DNA of 64,000 nt from Taudactylus pleione (GCA_031769625.1 JAUIMM010001588.1:255001-319000), one strand, 5' to 3'; shown: positions 9,960 to 21,864, numbered from the stretch's first letter. Numbers and translations are program-made. Notes: generated by a model from the letters alone, not told the origin.

Positions 9960-10530
9960 CTGAATAATTATACTCTGTACTTCCCAGCCATCCCCTTCTG
10001 TCCCCCCAGCCATCCACCTTCTGTCTCCCCAGCCACTTCTTCTGTATCCCTATGCAGCACCACCCTATTGTCTCGCCAGCCCCCCTTCTGTCTCCCCAGC
10101 CATCCACTTCTGTCTCCCCAGCCATCCCCCTTCTGCCCCCAGCCACCCCCCTTCTGTCTCCCCAGCCATCCTCCTTCTGTTTCCCCAGCCACCCCCCCTT
10201 CTGTCTCCTCAGCCATCTCCCCTTCTGTCTCCCCAGCCACCCCCCCTTCTGTCTCCCTAGCCTCCCCCCTTCTGTCTCCCCAGCCATCCTCCTTCCGTTT
10301 CCCCAGCCACCCCCCCTTCTGTCTCCTCAGCCATCTCCACTTCTGTCTCCCCAGCCACCCCCCCTCTGTTGCCCTAGCCATCCCCCCTTCTGTCTCCCCA
10401 GCCATCCCCCCTTCTGTCTCCCCAGCAATCCCCCTTCTGTCTCCCCAGCCATCCCCCTTCCGTCTCCCCAGCCATCCTCCTTCTGTTTCCCCAGCCATCC
10501 CCCTTCTGTCTCCCCAACTCCATCCTCTGG
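9960..10530. repeat. 24-bp minisatellite (CTTCTGTCTCCCCAGCCATC)
   Basis: More than twenty copies of a unit near 24 bp, CTTCTGTCTCCCCAGCCATC plus C's. The long open frames on both strands through it (200 aa on the minus strand, 203 aa and 176 aa on the plus strand) exist because the unit length is close to a multiple of three and stop-free. They are repeat artefacts. Confidence 0.92.
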
Positions 10531-10534
10531 CCCC

Positions 10535-12320
10535 CCGCATCCAGCCCCTGCTGCCCACAGATACTTTCATTTTCTGTATTTTGTGCCTGCAGCTGTGACC
10601 GGTTTCTCATTGGAGCAATGCGTCTCACGTGGTGTCACGCCTTGCCTCAAAAAAACAAACTAGATTCATTCTATGTACCAGGCAGCCGCCTGTAAGCACC
10701 GGCGGCTGGCCAGCCCTGGACATCTAGGAGCCAGGGGCATACCCAGGACTACAGGCCTGGCAGTCCCATCTTCATTCTACCCCCTGGCCATGGGTGGAAC
10801 CGCCGGACAGCCCCCCCTCGGACGGTCCCCCTGGTGAATGCCATCCTGAGGTAGATATGCAACTGATTGTGTTTATGTGTATAATTTATAACTGTATACA
10901 GCTTGTATTGTCATTAATAGTCCTATACTGTCTCAGTGTATCTATCTCTCTTTCCCGCTAGCATTTGGATACACCCCTAGTATGAAGTAATAAATTGGTA
11001 TTGAAGGTCTGATTTCTGTTGACAGATACGAATAATGGTACTTACGACTATTCTATCCTCCTATGTGTGGACTCTGAGCACCGACCTTGAAGATGAAATA
11101 GTTGACCCCTTTGATATGCTGAATTATGATTCTCCCACACAATCGATGAGAATGATTTTGAAGGTATTATAGTGCAAGCATGAATCACAATTATACAACC
11201 ATTAGAAGATGGCATGCCCATATCTCCTAACATGGCACACATCACAAACACTCCTGATATTGCTAATGCTTTTGCTAATGCTAATGTGATGATTTTATTT
11301 TGGTAAATATTGTAAAATAAGAGGGATAATGTTGACTACTAGACAAGACTCCATCCACCAGGTACAAAATTCTCTTTTACCACAGATCCTTCTTATTGTA
11401 CTATTACAGTTACTTGTGCTACATTAATTTATGCTTTAAAAATCCTTTAATCAATTTATCAGAGATAAATGCATTAGAAAAAAGTGTGAAGTTTTGGAGC
11501 AGAGCATTTTGTACCGATTGGAAGCTGTTATATTACAGAATCCTCCCCCCCCAAAAAAACCTAACAACCTAAAACTGCATTTTGTCTGTGACAGTGTTGC
11601 AACTGTAAAGAGTATTAAACCCATGACTTCCTCACATATCACTTCCTTATCCTCCACTTACATGTATTACACTCAAAGCCGTAAATGGAATTTTCGGGGC
11701 ACTGGGCAAGAAAGAGCATTGCCCCACTCCCCCTTTCATTTTTTAATTAGAGACATAAGACACGTTCCCGAAAAACATCTTTATTAAACCAATAAACACT
11801 TACTGGCATGTTGAAAATTATAACAACTGCACAGGCAAAATGCTGTAAGGAGCAATAAACCAGTGTCGGGATCCTAGCCCCAGCATTGTGAGGTCGACAT
11901 ACTCACTGTACATTGTGAGTGTCGATCTCATGACCGCATACCCTTTAAACAGTGCATTCAGGTCAGACTCAACTAATGTATGTTATAATTCAAGCTCAAT
12001 AAATAAAATCTAAAAGATAATAATATAAATGGAATTAGTATGGTAAATGATGACAGCATTCTAAAGAACACTAATCTACATTAAATTGTGTTTTAGATTT
12101 TGTATATATATACTGTAGCATCCTATTGATTTTACTATTCAAGCTTTCAATTAAATATATATTATTTGTATTTGATCTACCTGCACTGTGCAATTTTTTT
12201 TTGTAATTTGTGGTTGTTATATATAGGGATTTTGTTGGCACTTTCCCTGAAATGACTACTTTGGGTGTGCTATTTATAATATCTTGTTATTAGGTATATT
12301 ATTTTTCGACCACCTAGGTG
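10535..12320. other. No gene recognised (1.8 kb)
   Basis: Mixed sequence with AT-rich tracts. I found no exon with paired splice sites, no RNA gene and no recognisable transposon protein. A short mirrored segment near 11862-11935 (GTGTCGGGATCCTAGCCC and TCGACATACTCAC / GTGAGTGTCGA) may be a relic of the family C repeats. Confidence 0.4.
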
Positions 12321-12321
12321 T

Positions 12322-13429
12322 GTTGTTTGCACAAGCCGCCGCGCTGCCAATGCTGTGCGGGGTGAACGCCGGACAAGCCTTCGCTGAAGTCTCCTCCTTC
12401 CTCCTGTTTGGATCTGTGGTTAGCAGCATATTGTTTGCAGTTCCAGTTGTTGCTCAGCCTCTGCACTAATTACTGCCTGTGTGCACTATCAGATGCACAC
12501 TGATTGATTCTCTTGTCTGAACACAACCCAGGTGCTCAATAATCTGTCATTAGGGAGGCTTGCTCTGGTTGGGCCCTGTTTCTGTTAAATTCCAGCCAGC
12601 CCATCACTCCTGGCCGGTGATAGAGTTTCTCATACTTCCGGTTGTTCCAGTCTCCTGTTTTCCAGTCGAGTTCCAGAGCCAGTCTACTGTGTTTATCTAG
12701 TGTCGTTTGTCCCATCCAGGCGGCGCAGTCTGCATTCCACCTGCTCGTGCTGCGTGTGTCATCTAGGCGGCACGGTGCGCTTCCTCCACCTGAAGCGCCA
12801 GTCTGTGTCCAGGGCCAGTTTCAACCCGGCGACATTGGCCGCAACTCAGCGGTCCAAGTGTGCAATCCAGCGCACAGTCGCCAGTGTCATCCCGGCGGCA
12901 CTGGTAGCACCTCAGCATCCTCCTGCCAAGTCATTCTGCCCTCAAGGCAACAACCATCCCTGAGGCTGCTACCGGCCCAAAGGCCACATCACCACTCATA
13001 GGCCCAGAGGCCTCAACCAGTCCAGAGGCTGGTACTGGCCCAAAGGCCGTATCTCAACTCATAGGCCCACAGGCCTCAACCAGCCCACAGGCTGCTACTG
13101 GCTCAAAGGCTGCATCACTACTTTTAGGCCCTCAGGCCTCAACCAGCCCAGAGGCTGCTACCGGCTCAAAGGCCGCATCACAACTCATAAGCCCACAGGC
13201 CATAACCAGCCCAGAGGCCGCTACCGGCCCAAAGGTCGCACCATAGCTTACTGGCCCTCAGGCCTCAATCAGCCCAGGGGATGCGACAGGCCCAAAGGCT
13301 GCATTACAATTGTACAGCCACATCTTGCCAAAATACTCCAGCCCTCAAGGCTGTGCAGGACTTTTCCCCACTAGTGACTCTGAGTGGGTATGAAAATAAG
13401 AACAGATTTCTGTCTCACATGTGAAATGG
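12322..13429 (+). repeat. Ty3/Gypsy long direct repeat, 5' copy (LTR)
   Basis: Matches 15614-16720 over its length, from CACAAGCCGCCGCGCTGCC through GTGAAATGGA. The inner part (about 12955-13320) is itself a tandem array with units around AGGCTGCTACCGGCCCAAAG and GGCCTCAACCAGCC. No primer-binding site follows: the sequence runs straight into reverse-transcriptase thumb coding, so gag, protease and most of the RT have been lost. Confidence 0.8.
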
Positions 13430-14165
13430 ACAACCTATATGCCAAACTTGAGAAGTGCAAATTTGACATGAAGGAGGTGTCATTCTTGGGATATTAAATC
13501 TCTTCGCAAAGCTTCTCTATGGATCCTGGCAAGATAAAAGCCATCTTGGATTGGGAACAACCCACAATGCTGAAGGCCATCCAGCGATTCTTGGGCTTTG
13601 CTAATTATTATCGGAAGTTCATTAAGTCCTTCTCCTCGAATGTGTCACCCATTGTGGAGTTAAGGAAGAAAGGAGCAGAGGTTGTGAATTGGTCTCCTCA
13701 GGCTATTCGGGTCTTTAGTATCCTAAAAGAGGCTTCTGTGTCAGCTCCTGTCCTCCAGCATCCCAATCCTGAGTTTCCCTTTATTTTCGAGGTTGATGCA
13801 TCGGAAGTTGGAGTAGGTGCTATCCTGTCGCTGAAGAATGTCAAAGATGGCAAGCTTCACCCATGCTACTTTTCTCATAGAAGTTTGATTCAGCAGAGAG
13901 AAACTATGACATGGGCAATCGAGAGCTTTTGGCCATTAAGTGGGCCTTTGAAGCCTGGAGATACTGGTTAGAGGGGGCTAATCATGTGGTGATGGTTCTC
14001 ACGGACCTTAAGAATCTTGCCTATATTGAGACTGCAAAAAGGCTGAATGCTAGACAGGCCTGCTGGGCCTTGTCCTTTACTCAATTTAATTATGTGATCT
14101 CGTTCAGACCTGGATCTAAGAACATCAATCGGATGCCCTGTCTCAAAGTTTTCCATCACTCATCC
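13430..14165 (+). pseudogene. Ty3/Gypsy RT thumb and RNase H, broken
   Basis: Reads from the end of reverse transcriptase (NLYAKLEKCKFDMKEVSFLG, then a TAA at about 13496) through PTMLKAIQRFLGFANYYRKF. RNase H follows with its first catalytic Asp in FEVDASEVGVGAIL. A one-base frameshift near 13905 separates [11 protein letters not shown] from [19 protein letters not shown], which carries the RNase H Glu. The next motif reads [20 protein letters not shown] (family consensus TDHKNL). The C-terminal PCLK lacks the usual DALS. The fingers and palm with YxDD are absent, consistent with a deletion that joined the LTR directly to the thumb. Confidence 0.88.
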
Positions 14166-14265
14166 TCCAAGAGCCTCGGAAGAGAACAACGTGCCAACAT
14201 CCAGAATCCATTTTGCTGTGACCAGGACCATGGCAGATTCTCTCAGCTCGTGCCAGTCTGAAGCC

Positions 14266-15600
14266 CCTCGTGAGACACCATCTGGAGTGCTCTTTGTCCC
14301 TGAGAGACTGCGCAAGGAGGTGCTGAAGGATTTTCATTCTTCCAAGACGGGGGGTCATCCCAGCATCACCAGAACTCTGGAACTGATGTCCCGTTCTGTT
14401 TGGTGGCAGTCCATGTCATGGGACACTCAGGAATTCATCTTGGCATGCGATGTCTGCTAGAGAAATAAGACTCTCCGGACCACTCCTCAAGGGTTGCTGT
14501 GTCCTCTTCCTATGCCCTCTAAGCCATGGTCCCATTTTGCTATGGACTTTGTTGTCGACCTGCTAGTGTCCTCACGTTGCTGTGTCATCTGGACTGTCGT
14601 GGATCGGTTTTCCAAAGTGGTGCACTTTAATCCCTTGAGCAAGTTACCATCTGCTAAGGAGTTGTCTACATTATTTATCCACCATGTCTTCAGGTTCCAT
14701 GGACTTCCAGTAGACATCGCACTGGATCGTGGTACGCAGTTCGTTGCTCAGTTTTGGAGATGCTTCTGTGCCGATCTGGGTATCAATGTCAGCCTATCCT
14801 CAGGATACCATCCACAGTCCAATGGTCAGACGGAGCAGGCCAATCAGTCATTGGAGCAGTTCCTCCACTACTTCATTTCCAAATGTCAAGATGATTGGGT
14901 GCCACTTCAGCCCTTTGCGGAATTCGCATACAATACCTGCCATTCTGCATCCTCCGTCTCTCCTTTTTATTGCACCTATGGGACACATCTTAGGAGTAAT
15001 TCATTTGAGCCTTCTGCTATGGGAACTCATGTCTCTTCTTCTGTGTCAAGGCTATGGTCAGTATGGAAGAAGGTACACCAGGCTCTCCTTCAAGCGTCTG
15101 GGCAATCCAAGGCACGGGCAGACAAGCATCGGGGACCATGTCATTTCAGAGTCGGTGAACTGATGTGGCTATCTTCCAGGAATATCAATCTGCGCCAGAG
15201 GTTGCAGAAAATGGGGCCAATGTTCATCGGGCCATTTTGCATCATTGCCCAGATCAAACCCGTAGCCTTAAGGCTGAAGTTACCGAAGACCCTTAGAATC
15301 AACAACACATTTCATTGTTGTCTCCTCAAACCAGTGTTATTTAACTCCAGGTGCACTTCTAGACGTCCAGTCAAACCTCCACCAGTTCTCTTCCAGGGGC
15401 GCCAAGAGTTTGTGGTGGAGAAGATTCTGGACTCTAGATTTTCTCGTGGACATCTTCCGTTCCTGGTCCACTGGAAAGGATATGGACCAGAGGAGTGTTC
15501 TTGGGTTCCAGAAAGATCTCTGCATGATCCCACCTTGCAGAGAAGATTCTATGAGAACTTTCTGAACAAACCAGGCTCTAGGGGTTCCTTAATACTTCGT
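14266..15600 (+). pseudogene. Ty3/Gypsy integrase with C-terminal chromodomain, one nonsense codon
   Basis: Integrase of a chromovirus, which inserts element cDNA. Zinc-binding part: HHCC with HSSKTGGHPSITRTLELMSR and ACDVC, followed at 14458 by TAG where a Gln codon (CAG) is expected. The open frame then runs 14494-15762 into the 3' LTR. Core triad: Asp in HFAMDFVVDLL, Asp in IALDRGTQFVAQFW and Glu in NGQTEQANQSLEQF. A GPY/F-type module (MGPMFIGPFCIIAQIKP) follows. Near the C-terminus is a chromodomain, EFVVEKILDSR to FLVHWKGYGPEECSWVPE, thought to guide insertion to chromatin marks. Apart from the single C-to-T-type stop the frame is well kept, so this copy is not very old. Confidence 0.92.
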
Positions 15601-15613
15601 CAAGGGGGAGTAC

Positions 15614-16720
15614 TGTCACAAGCTGCCGCGCTGCCAATGCTGTGCGGGGTGAACGCCGGACAAGCGTTCACTGAAGTCTCCTCCTTCTTCCTGTTTGGAT
15701 CTGTGGTTAGCAGCATATTGTTTGCAGTTCCAGTCCTGGTTGCTGCTCAGCCTCTGCACTAATTACTGCCTGTGTGCACTATCAGGTGCACACTGATTGA
15801 TTCTCTTGTCTGAACACAGCCCAGGTGCTCAATAATCTGTCATTAGGGAGGCTTGCTCTGGTTGGGCCCTGTTTCTGTTAAATTCCAGCCAGCCCATCAC
15901 TCCTGGCCGGTGATAGAGTTTCTCATACTTCCGGTTGTTCCAGTCTCCTGTTTTCCAGTCGAGTTCCAGAGCCAGTCTACTGTGTTTATCTAGTGCCGTT
16001 TGTCCCATCCAGGCAGCGCAGTCTGTATTCCACCTGCTCATGCTGCATGTGTCATCTAGGTGGCACGGTGCACTTCCTCCACCTGAAGTCTGTGTCCAAG
16101 GCCAGTGTCAACTCAGCGACATTGGCCACAACTCAGCAGTCCAAGTGTGCAATCCTGTGCACCGTCACCAGTGTCATCATGGCAAAACTGGTAGCAACTC
16201 AGCATTCTCAGTGGGCAATCCAGCACACCATCGCCAGTGTCATCCCGGCGGCACTGGTAGCAACTCAGCATCCTCCTGTCAAGTCATTCTGCCCTCAAGG
16301 CAACAACCAGCCCAGAGGCTGGTACCAGCCCAAAGGCCGCATCACCACTCATAGGCCCACAGGCCTCAACTAACCCAGAGGCTGCTACCGGCCCAAAGGC
16401 CGCATCTCAACCCATAGGCCCACAGGCCTCATCCAGCCAACAGGCTGCTACCAGCCCAAGGCCGCATCACTACTTTTAGGCCCACAGGTCTTAACCAGCC
16501 CAGAGGCTGCTACCGGCCCAAAGGCTGCACCACAGGTTACCGGTCCTCAGGCCTCAATCAGCCCAGGGGCTGCGACAGGCCCAAAGGCCGCATCACAATT
16601 ATACAGCCGCATCTTGCCAAGATACTCCAGCTCTCAAGGCTGTACAGGACTTTTCCCCACTAGTGACTCTGAGCGGGTATGAAAATAAGAACAGATTTCT
16701 GTCTCACATGTGAAATGGAT
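15614..16720 (+). repeat. Ty3/Gypsy long direct repeat, 3' copy (LTR)
   Basis: Begins TGTCACAAGCTGCCGCG directly after a purine run (AAGGGGGAG, 15603-15611) that fits a polypurine tract. It matches 12322-13429, including the inner tandem array (about 16300-16620), but with array-length differences. The match to the 5' copy stops after GAAATGGA at about 16719. A MITE is inserted just beyond. Confidence 0.85.
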
Positions 16721-16724
16721 TATG

Positions 16725-17259
16725 GGCTTGATTCAGTAGCGATCGCAACTGCGATTACACACACAATCAGCCGATTGTTGCTTTCTGCGCATGCGTATGC
16801 ATCGTAGTGAGCGAAGACTCCTCTGCGTTTGGGACTACAATTGAAGTGACTACGCAGACCCATCGCAGAGTGATTAACAGGAAGTAGAGTTTGGGAGTGG
16901 TGTCGTGGGAGGTTGGCGAAACGCTGGAGTGTCAGTGCGTTTGAACGCCTTACAGGGGCATGTATAAATTATCCACTGCGATGCCATACGCAGCTTGGGC
17001 TTTCACTGCATGCGATGAGATTAGAAATACCTGAGTAAGTTCAGACCTTGTGCAAGTGTGCGTGAGGCTGCGATTGTACTCAATGTTACCGATGGTTTCA
17101 GTCTTGCTAAGTATTACGGATGTGTGTAAGGTAAAGGGGGCATCCTTATGTTGGGCTGCGACGGCATTGCGATTGAAATCATTAGAATATCTTCGCAGTG
17201 AGACTGCGTACATAATCGCTATTGCAATCGCAATTTCGATCCTTACTGAATCAGCCCCC
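16725..17259. mobile_element. Family B MITE (B1) with ATG target duplication
   Basis: Bounded by GGCTTGATTCAGTAGCGATC and its mirror ACTGAATCAGCCCCC, with ATG on both sides (16722-16724 and 17260-17262). It is full of mirrored CGATCGCAACTGCGAT-type words. There is no coding capacity; short frames inside are incidental. Confidence 0.8.
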
Positions 17260-17317
17260 ATGTTTGGAGACCTGAATAGTGTCAGAGGACTGTCTGATGA
17301 GATACACCATGGTTGGT

Positions 17318-17545
17318 GTAGCCTGGAGTGTGGCGGCGGCGTAATGGGCCAACCCCCTGCTTTACAATGCTGATATTACAGTCATTGTAAAGCAGGGGGG
17401 CTACGATGACGCGATTCAGTGCAAATCGCGTCATCAGCCTTCCCAGACTTTTCTGGTAGAGTTACCTTCTCTTTCAGAAGACCGGAAGCTGCATCCGATT
17501 TTCGGGAGGCTCCCAGCCAAACCGTGAGAGTAGGCAACTTTGGTT
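17318..17545. repeat. Repeat D, copy 1
   Basis: Contains two mirrored blocks: CCCCCTGCTTTACAATG with CATTGTAAAGCAGGGGG (17351-17401) and GACGCGATT..AATCGCGTC (17408-17433). After these comes GATTTTCGGGAGGCTCCC. The same words recur at 19826-20080 and about 30400-30690, so this is a dispersed, probably non-autonomous element. Confidence 0.6.
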
Positions 17546-18968
17546 ATTGGTCATCTTTAGTACATATACAAATAAGAAAACAGGAACAAAATTATTATTG
17601 TTATTATTGTGGTTCATTAAATGTACTTTTAATATATATGTATTATCTTCAAAACAAAGATTTTTTATGGGGCCCATACATCAGCAATCACAAAAAACTA
17701 TCGGATTTTTTACCCGATTTAATGATTCTCCAATTAAAAAATATGCACCCATACATTGCCGATATGTATCAGCGATTTGAAGATCATTTTCACCAAAGAA
17801 CAGATCTGCCAACCATGAAAGGCTCATTATTTTACTAGTGATGGTCAGCAAAATGGCTTAATAGTACCATACACTAGCAATCTATAGCCCTGATTGGTCG
17901 GCGTAATCTAACATGTTGGACAACCTGATTATTTTTTGGTCAGAATAGGTGATCTCTATGTTAGATTGTTTCTGGCACCACCTTTACTGTTGCAGGTCAG
18001 CTTTGGAAAACAAAAAGATTAAAATCCCGCTCTGAATCTCAGATTCCTAGAATTCTTTTATTTAGAATTTATTTTGTAGTATACTATATGCACTACCACA
18101 GATATCAATAAGTTTATTGTATTTTTTTATTTATTAATAAACCGAGGTTGCTATCAGCAGATATATTTTGCATCAAGAACAAGGAGACACTTTTTGGCTG
18201 TACACACAGGGCAGAGAATTTTATGTAAAAATATCAAATCCTTATTAGTGTCAATAAAAAAAAAACCAAATGTACCGATTGTACAATTACGTTAGAGCGA
18301 TCCTTTTAACTTGAGTGAAATATTAAAAATTGTTTTGAAAGATATGTAAGAAAAATTAGAAAATTATTTAAAATTTTCTGCACCACACCGCTATCTTACT
18401 ATACATTCAGGATTCAGATTATTCGGTATGTAGTGATAATTGGTACAAGTAAAGTGGCCTTTATTACCTGAGCACCTCTACATAGTTATTCCTATAGTGG
18501 TTACAGAATTGCACTAGGAATGTAGTACCAACTGTCATCACTAGATGGTGACGTTATTCCAAAAAGTAATATACAGAGTGGTCCATAAGTGTGGAAACAC
18601 CCTTAAAAAGGAAATGAGTAAGGAAATATGAATCCAGTGAATACACATATGATATGGGAGTGTGGGAAAAGTTTTTAGGGTATGTCACCAGTATAGCGGC
18701 CATCTTGGATGCAACTCTAATTTTTTAATTGGGAAGGTAGTCATGCAACATATTATGTGCCCTCAAAATGTTCTGTGTATCCTAGTAAGCAGCAGGCACG
18801 TGTTGCTTCATTCACATTGCTTCATTCACAATAAGAAAAAATTCTCCTTTTTTATATTATAAGATGTGGTTGCGGTTGTTGGGATGAGGATAGTCACTTC
18901 CGAGACTATTAGCTAAAACAACATTGCTAGGGAGCATAACTGGGGGTCATGTGTAACCTTTGGGGTAA
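17546..18968. other. AT-rich, no supported gene
   Basis: A 139-codon frame (17419-17838) is not supported by domains or splice sites. It is followed by A/T-rich sequence. Near 18578-18700 the text GTGGTCCATAAGTGTGGAAA may be a worn DNA-transposon end, but no partner was found. Confidence 0.4.
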
Positions 18969-18969
18969 G

Positions 18970-19550
18970 CAGTCGGGAAGCCAGCGGACCTAATCCTGAC
19001 AGCCAGCTTCCCGACTGTCATATACCGGCAAGGGTCTAAAGACAGGTGTCGATATGCCGACGCCTGTCATTAGACATACGCCGGAAGCCCGATGCCCGGC
19101 ATCCCGATGGAAGGGACACCGGGCGCCGAGCGCGGATAGACGCAGGTGGGGGAGGGTTAGGTTTAGGGTTTCCGGGGGGGAGACTTAGGGTTAGGCACCC
19201 CCAGGAGGTTTATGTTTAGGCTAGGGGAAGGGTGGGTTACCTTTAGGCACCCCAGGGGGGACTTAGGGTTAGGCACCCCCCGGGGAACTTAGGTATAGGT
19301 GGCGGGGAAGGGGGGTTAGGTTTAGGCACTTAGAGGGGGGATTAGGGTTAGGCACTGGGGGGAAGGTTAGGGTTAGGCACCCTTAAGGGAGGGTTAGGTT
19401 TAGGGTGTAGAAATAGGTTAGTATATACTTACCTGGGGACGATCGGGATTTCCTCCTCTGCCAGGATGCCGCTGTCGAGATTCCAACCGCCGGGCATGGG
19501 TCCGGCGGGAAATCACACCGATTTCACCTTTGGGATGCCAGATGATGAGG
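18970..19550. mobile_element. Family C repeat with telomere-like core, copy 1
   Basis: Left part contains CAGTCGGGAAGCCAGC with its mirror GCCAGCTTCCCGACTG, then GACAGGTGTCGATATGCC. The core (19150-19410) is a degenerate array of GGTTAGGGTTAGGCACCCC-like units. The right part (19433-19550) reads ACTTACCTGGGGACGATCGG and ends with CGGGAAATCACACCGA. No coding capacity. Sister copies lie at 25388, 26034 and 35140. Confidence 0.75.
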
Positions 19551-19559
19551 ATGTGCAGT

Positions 19560-19815
19560 ACTTAATAAATTAATTTTTGTCCTCAAAATTCTACACACAA
19601 TACCCCATAATGACAATGTGTAAAAAATTTTTGTGAGATTTTTGCAAATTTTATGAAAAAAATAAAACCTAAGAAATCACATGTACATAAGTATTCACAG
19701 CCTTTGCCATGAAGCTCAAAATTGATCTCAGGTGCATCCTGTTTCCACTGATCATCCTTGAGATGATCATACAGCTTAATTGGAGTCCACCTGTCGTAAA
19801 GTCAGTTGATTGGGC
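19560..19815 (+). mobile_element. Tc1-like transposon end fragment
   Basis: Contains CACAATACCCCATAATGACA and, 130 bases on, AAGTATTCACAGCCTTTGCC, CAGGTGCATCCTG and TTAATTGGAGTCCACCTGT. This order is typical of the non-coding arm of a common vertebrate Tc1 family. It is cut off before any transposase coding. Confidence 0.75.
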
Positions 19816-20165
19816 ATGATTTTGAAAGGCATACACCTACTCTCCCAGGACTGCCAGGAGCCTCCCGAAAATCGGGTGCCGCTCCCGGCCCCCGCAAGAA
19901 TAGGCAAGTCTCCTGGAATGGCCGCCGCCCCTCCTCCTCCCCCCTGTGCCCCCCCAAGAAAGTGGGCGATGCAAGGGGGAAGGGGGGTAGGGCAATGTCA
20001 TGGTTTGCGTTGAATCTCGTCATTGTAGCCATGCCCCCTGCTTTGCAATGCCAGTAATGTTGTCACTATAAAGCGGGGGGCGGGGCTGCAATTGCGCCTG
20101 CACTCCCCTGCACCGCCCACTTAAGCCGCCCCCACACCCCCTGCTGCACTGACCTGGCAGCTGGA
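19816..20165. repeat. Repeat D, copy 2
   Basis: Shares CTCCCAGGACTGCCAGGAGC, TCCCGAAAATCGGGTGCC and the mirrored GCCCCCTGCTTTGCAATG / TATAAAGCGGGGGGCGG pair with copies near 17318 and 30395. GC-rich. Small open frames across it are artefacts. Confidence 0.6.
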
Positions 20166-20190
20166 GGGGGCTGCCAGAATGTCGGTAAGT

Positions 20191-20193
20191 ATG

Positions 20194-20251
<58 letters not shown>
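20191..20251. repeat. (GATA)n microsatellite
   Basis: About 14 GATA units. Confidence 0.95.
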
Positions 20252-20252
<1 letters not shown>

Positions 20253-20570
20253 ATCTGATGAGTTGATATTTGCAACACCACCATGTGTCTGTTTTAGAAG
20301 CTTTAGTAAATCTGCCACTCAATCCCTGAGCTGAGATGATGAAAAACAGTACAATACAAAATTGCAGCAAATCAAGGATTAGTAGGGGTTGATTACAATC
20401 ATCGGGAATGAAAACTGTGTTTTGGGTGGGTGGCAAATCACAGATATCAGTAAGGGAGGTAGACAAGGAATTATTAGTACAAATAGTTTGAAGGTGGGCA
20501 GCAGGAAAGAAACGAGCAGGGTCACAATTACACAGAGCAAAATGTCTATAGACAGCTATAACAGACTATG

Positions 20571-20722
20571 GGGGAAATTTATCAAGCCACGGAGAGAGAT
20601 AAAGTGGAGAGTGAAAAAGTATCAACCAATCAGCTCCTAATTGTAATTTTTCAAACACAGCCTATAAAATTCCAGAAGCTGAGTGGTTGGTTTATCTCTC
20701 CAACATTTGATAAATCTCACCC
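20571..20722. mobile_element. Family E MITE
   Basis: Starts GGGGAAATTTATCAAGCC and ends TTTGATAAATCTCACCC, an inverted pair. Inside, ACCAATCAGCTCCTAATTG is mirrored by AGCTGAGTGGTTGGTTTATC. This layout is familiar from small frog MITEs. No coding capacity. Confidence 0.75.
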
Positions 20723-20729
20723 AAAGAGT

Positions 20730-21473
20730 CAATGCTGCAATCAGCCTTATAAACTAGCATTGACCAATCCCAATACAGTGTGTGTGTCAGTTTAAGAGTA
20801 TTTTTGGAGGAGCAGCATGAGGTTTGCTAGGGATGACCACCAAAGATATGACCATGCCCACTCTCCATAGTGAAGCGGCCTTGTCACTAAAATTATTTGA
20901 CCACTTCGACTTTCCTAAGGAGGAATGGTCGTGTGCCACCACCTTGGACTTCTTACAATGCTGGGAGGTAATTTAAAATGTACAGACTCAGAAGTCCTGG
21001 AACACCTCAATTTCACTGTTTTTATCAAAACCTCTGTTTTTCCTTCTTTCACACACCCACCCACCCACATAATCCTTTGGACCACACTGTGACCAGCAGT
21101 AGGCAGCCTTTCAGGCAGCAGGGAAGGGGCGGTGCTGTCACATACTGAACCCATTCTAGTTTTACAATTGACTAAAATAGGTATGTGGTCTCATATACAG
21201 TGTGATTAGGGTCCTAATGGCTTCTTACATTAAAAAATGGGCATTATTTTCTGGATTAAGGGCAAATGTAGGACCTGACAATCCTCGATTCGTGTTTTCT
21301 TACCACAGGGGTGTTGAAGGGAGTGGGCTAACATGTTCCAAGTTCATTGATCCCTGTGTTAAACTGATCAATCATACTGTAATTTTGGACTAGTTCTATT
21401 TCTGGTCTGTCATGTACAAATTTATGGTAACATTTTTTAAAGTATTTTTTTGTCTTCTTTTAAAACTTTCAAG
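20730..21473. other. No feature recognised; possible intron upstream of first detected exon
   Basis: I looked for a further exon and for transposon ends and found neither with confidence. The last 40 bases form the pyrimidine-rich tract of the next exon's acceptor. Confidence 0.4.
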
Positions 21474-21545
21474 CAAAGAAGGATCTACAATTTTTTAAAA
21501 GACCAGTTTAAGAGGATTTTGGAAAATGCTGAGACACTTGGTCTG
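21474..21545 (+). CDS. Exon a of unidentified host gene (24 codons, phase 0-0)
   Basis: Pyrimidine tract TTTTTTTGTCTTCTTTT and an AAG acceptor at 21471-21473 precede 72 open bases, which end in CTG and a strong GTAAGT donor. The translation contains RRIYNFLKDQF and ENAETLGL, charged and probably helical. The acceptor is AAG and not the preferred CAG, the weakest point of this call. Both ends are in phase 0, matching the next block at 27227. It lies on the + strand and would be the most upstream detectable exon in the window. I do not recognise the protein. Confidence 0.55.
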
Positions 21546-21864
21546 GTAAGTAATTTGTCCATTTCTATACACTTTCATAACTTGTTTATTCTATGGTATA
21601 TTTCTAATAAACAGTGAAATATCCTTTATCTTAAATCTCCAAAATGTTATAATTGGTAAACAAACCTCACAACATATGCCAGAGCAGATCTCCTGTAGGC
21701 AGTGGTGGTACTGGCCTCCGGACACCTTCTGTCAGGGGTGCACCAGGGGCACACAGATAAATCCACCTATAACCGCTGCCAGTGGTGAGGCAGCATCCGT
21801 AGATGGCTCTATTTGTAGGGTCCGCGGAACCACAGTTTTGTTTTCAGGCATCACCGGCCCCAAC

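Noticed and set aside
9823..10663. Frames of 154 to 203 codons on both strands
   Set aside because: They lie wholly in a 24-bp minisatellite; their repetitive composition follows from the unit, and both strands are open at once.
17285..17330. CTGATGAG followed by a short stem, as in a hammerhead ribozyme
   Set aside because: The stem TACACC..GGTGTA is followed by GCCTGG and not GAAA, so the core is incomplete; it appears isolated.
17419..17838. 139-codon frame with protein-like end (DFLPDLMILQL..)
   Set aside because: No domain, no flanking splice sites that match the host gene phase, and its first part is repeat D sequence.
20160..20195. GTAAGTATG after a GC-rich block as a first-exon donor
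   Set aside because: It sits at the junction of repeat D and a GATA tract; no start codon frame upstream is convincing.
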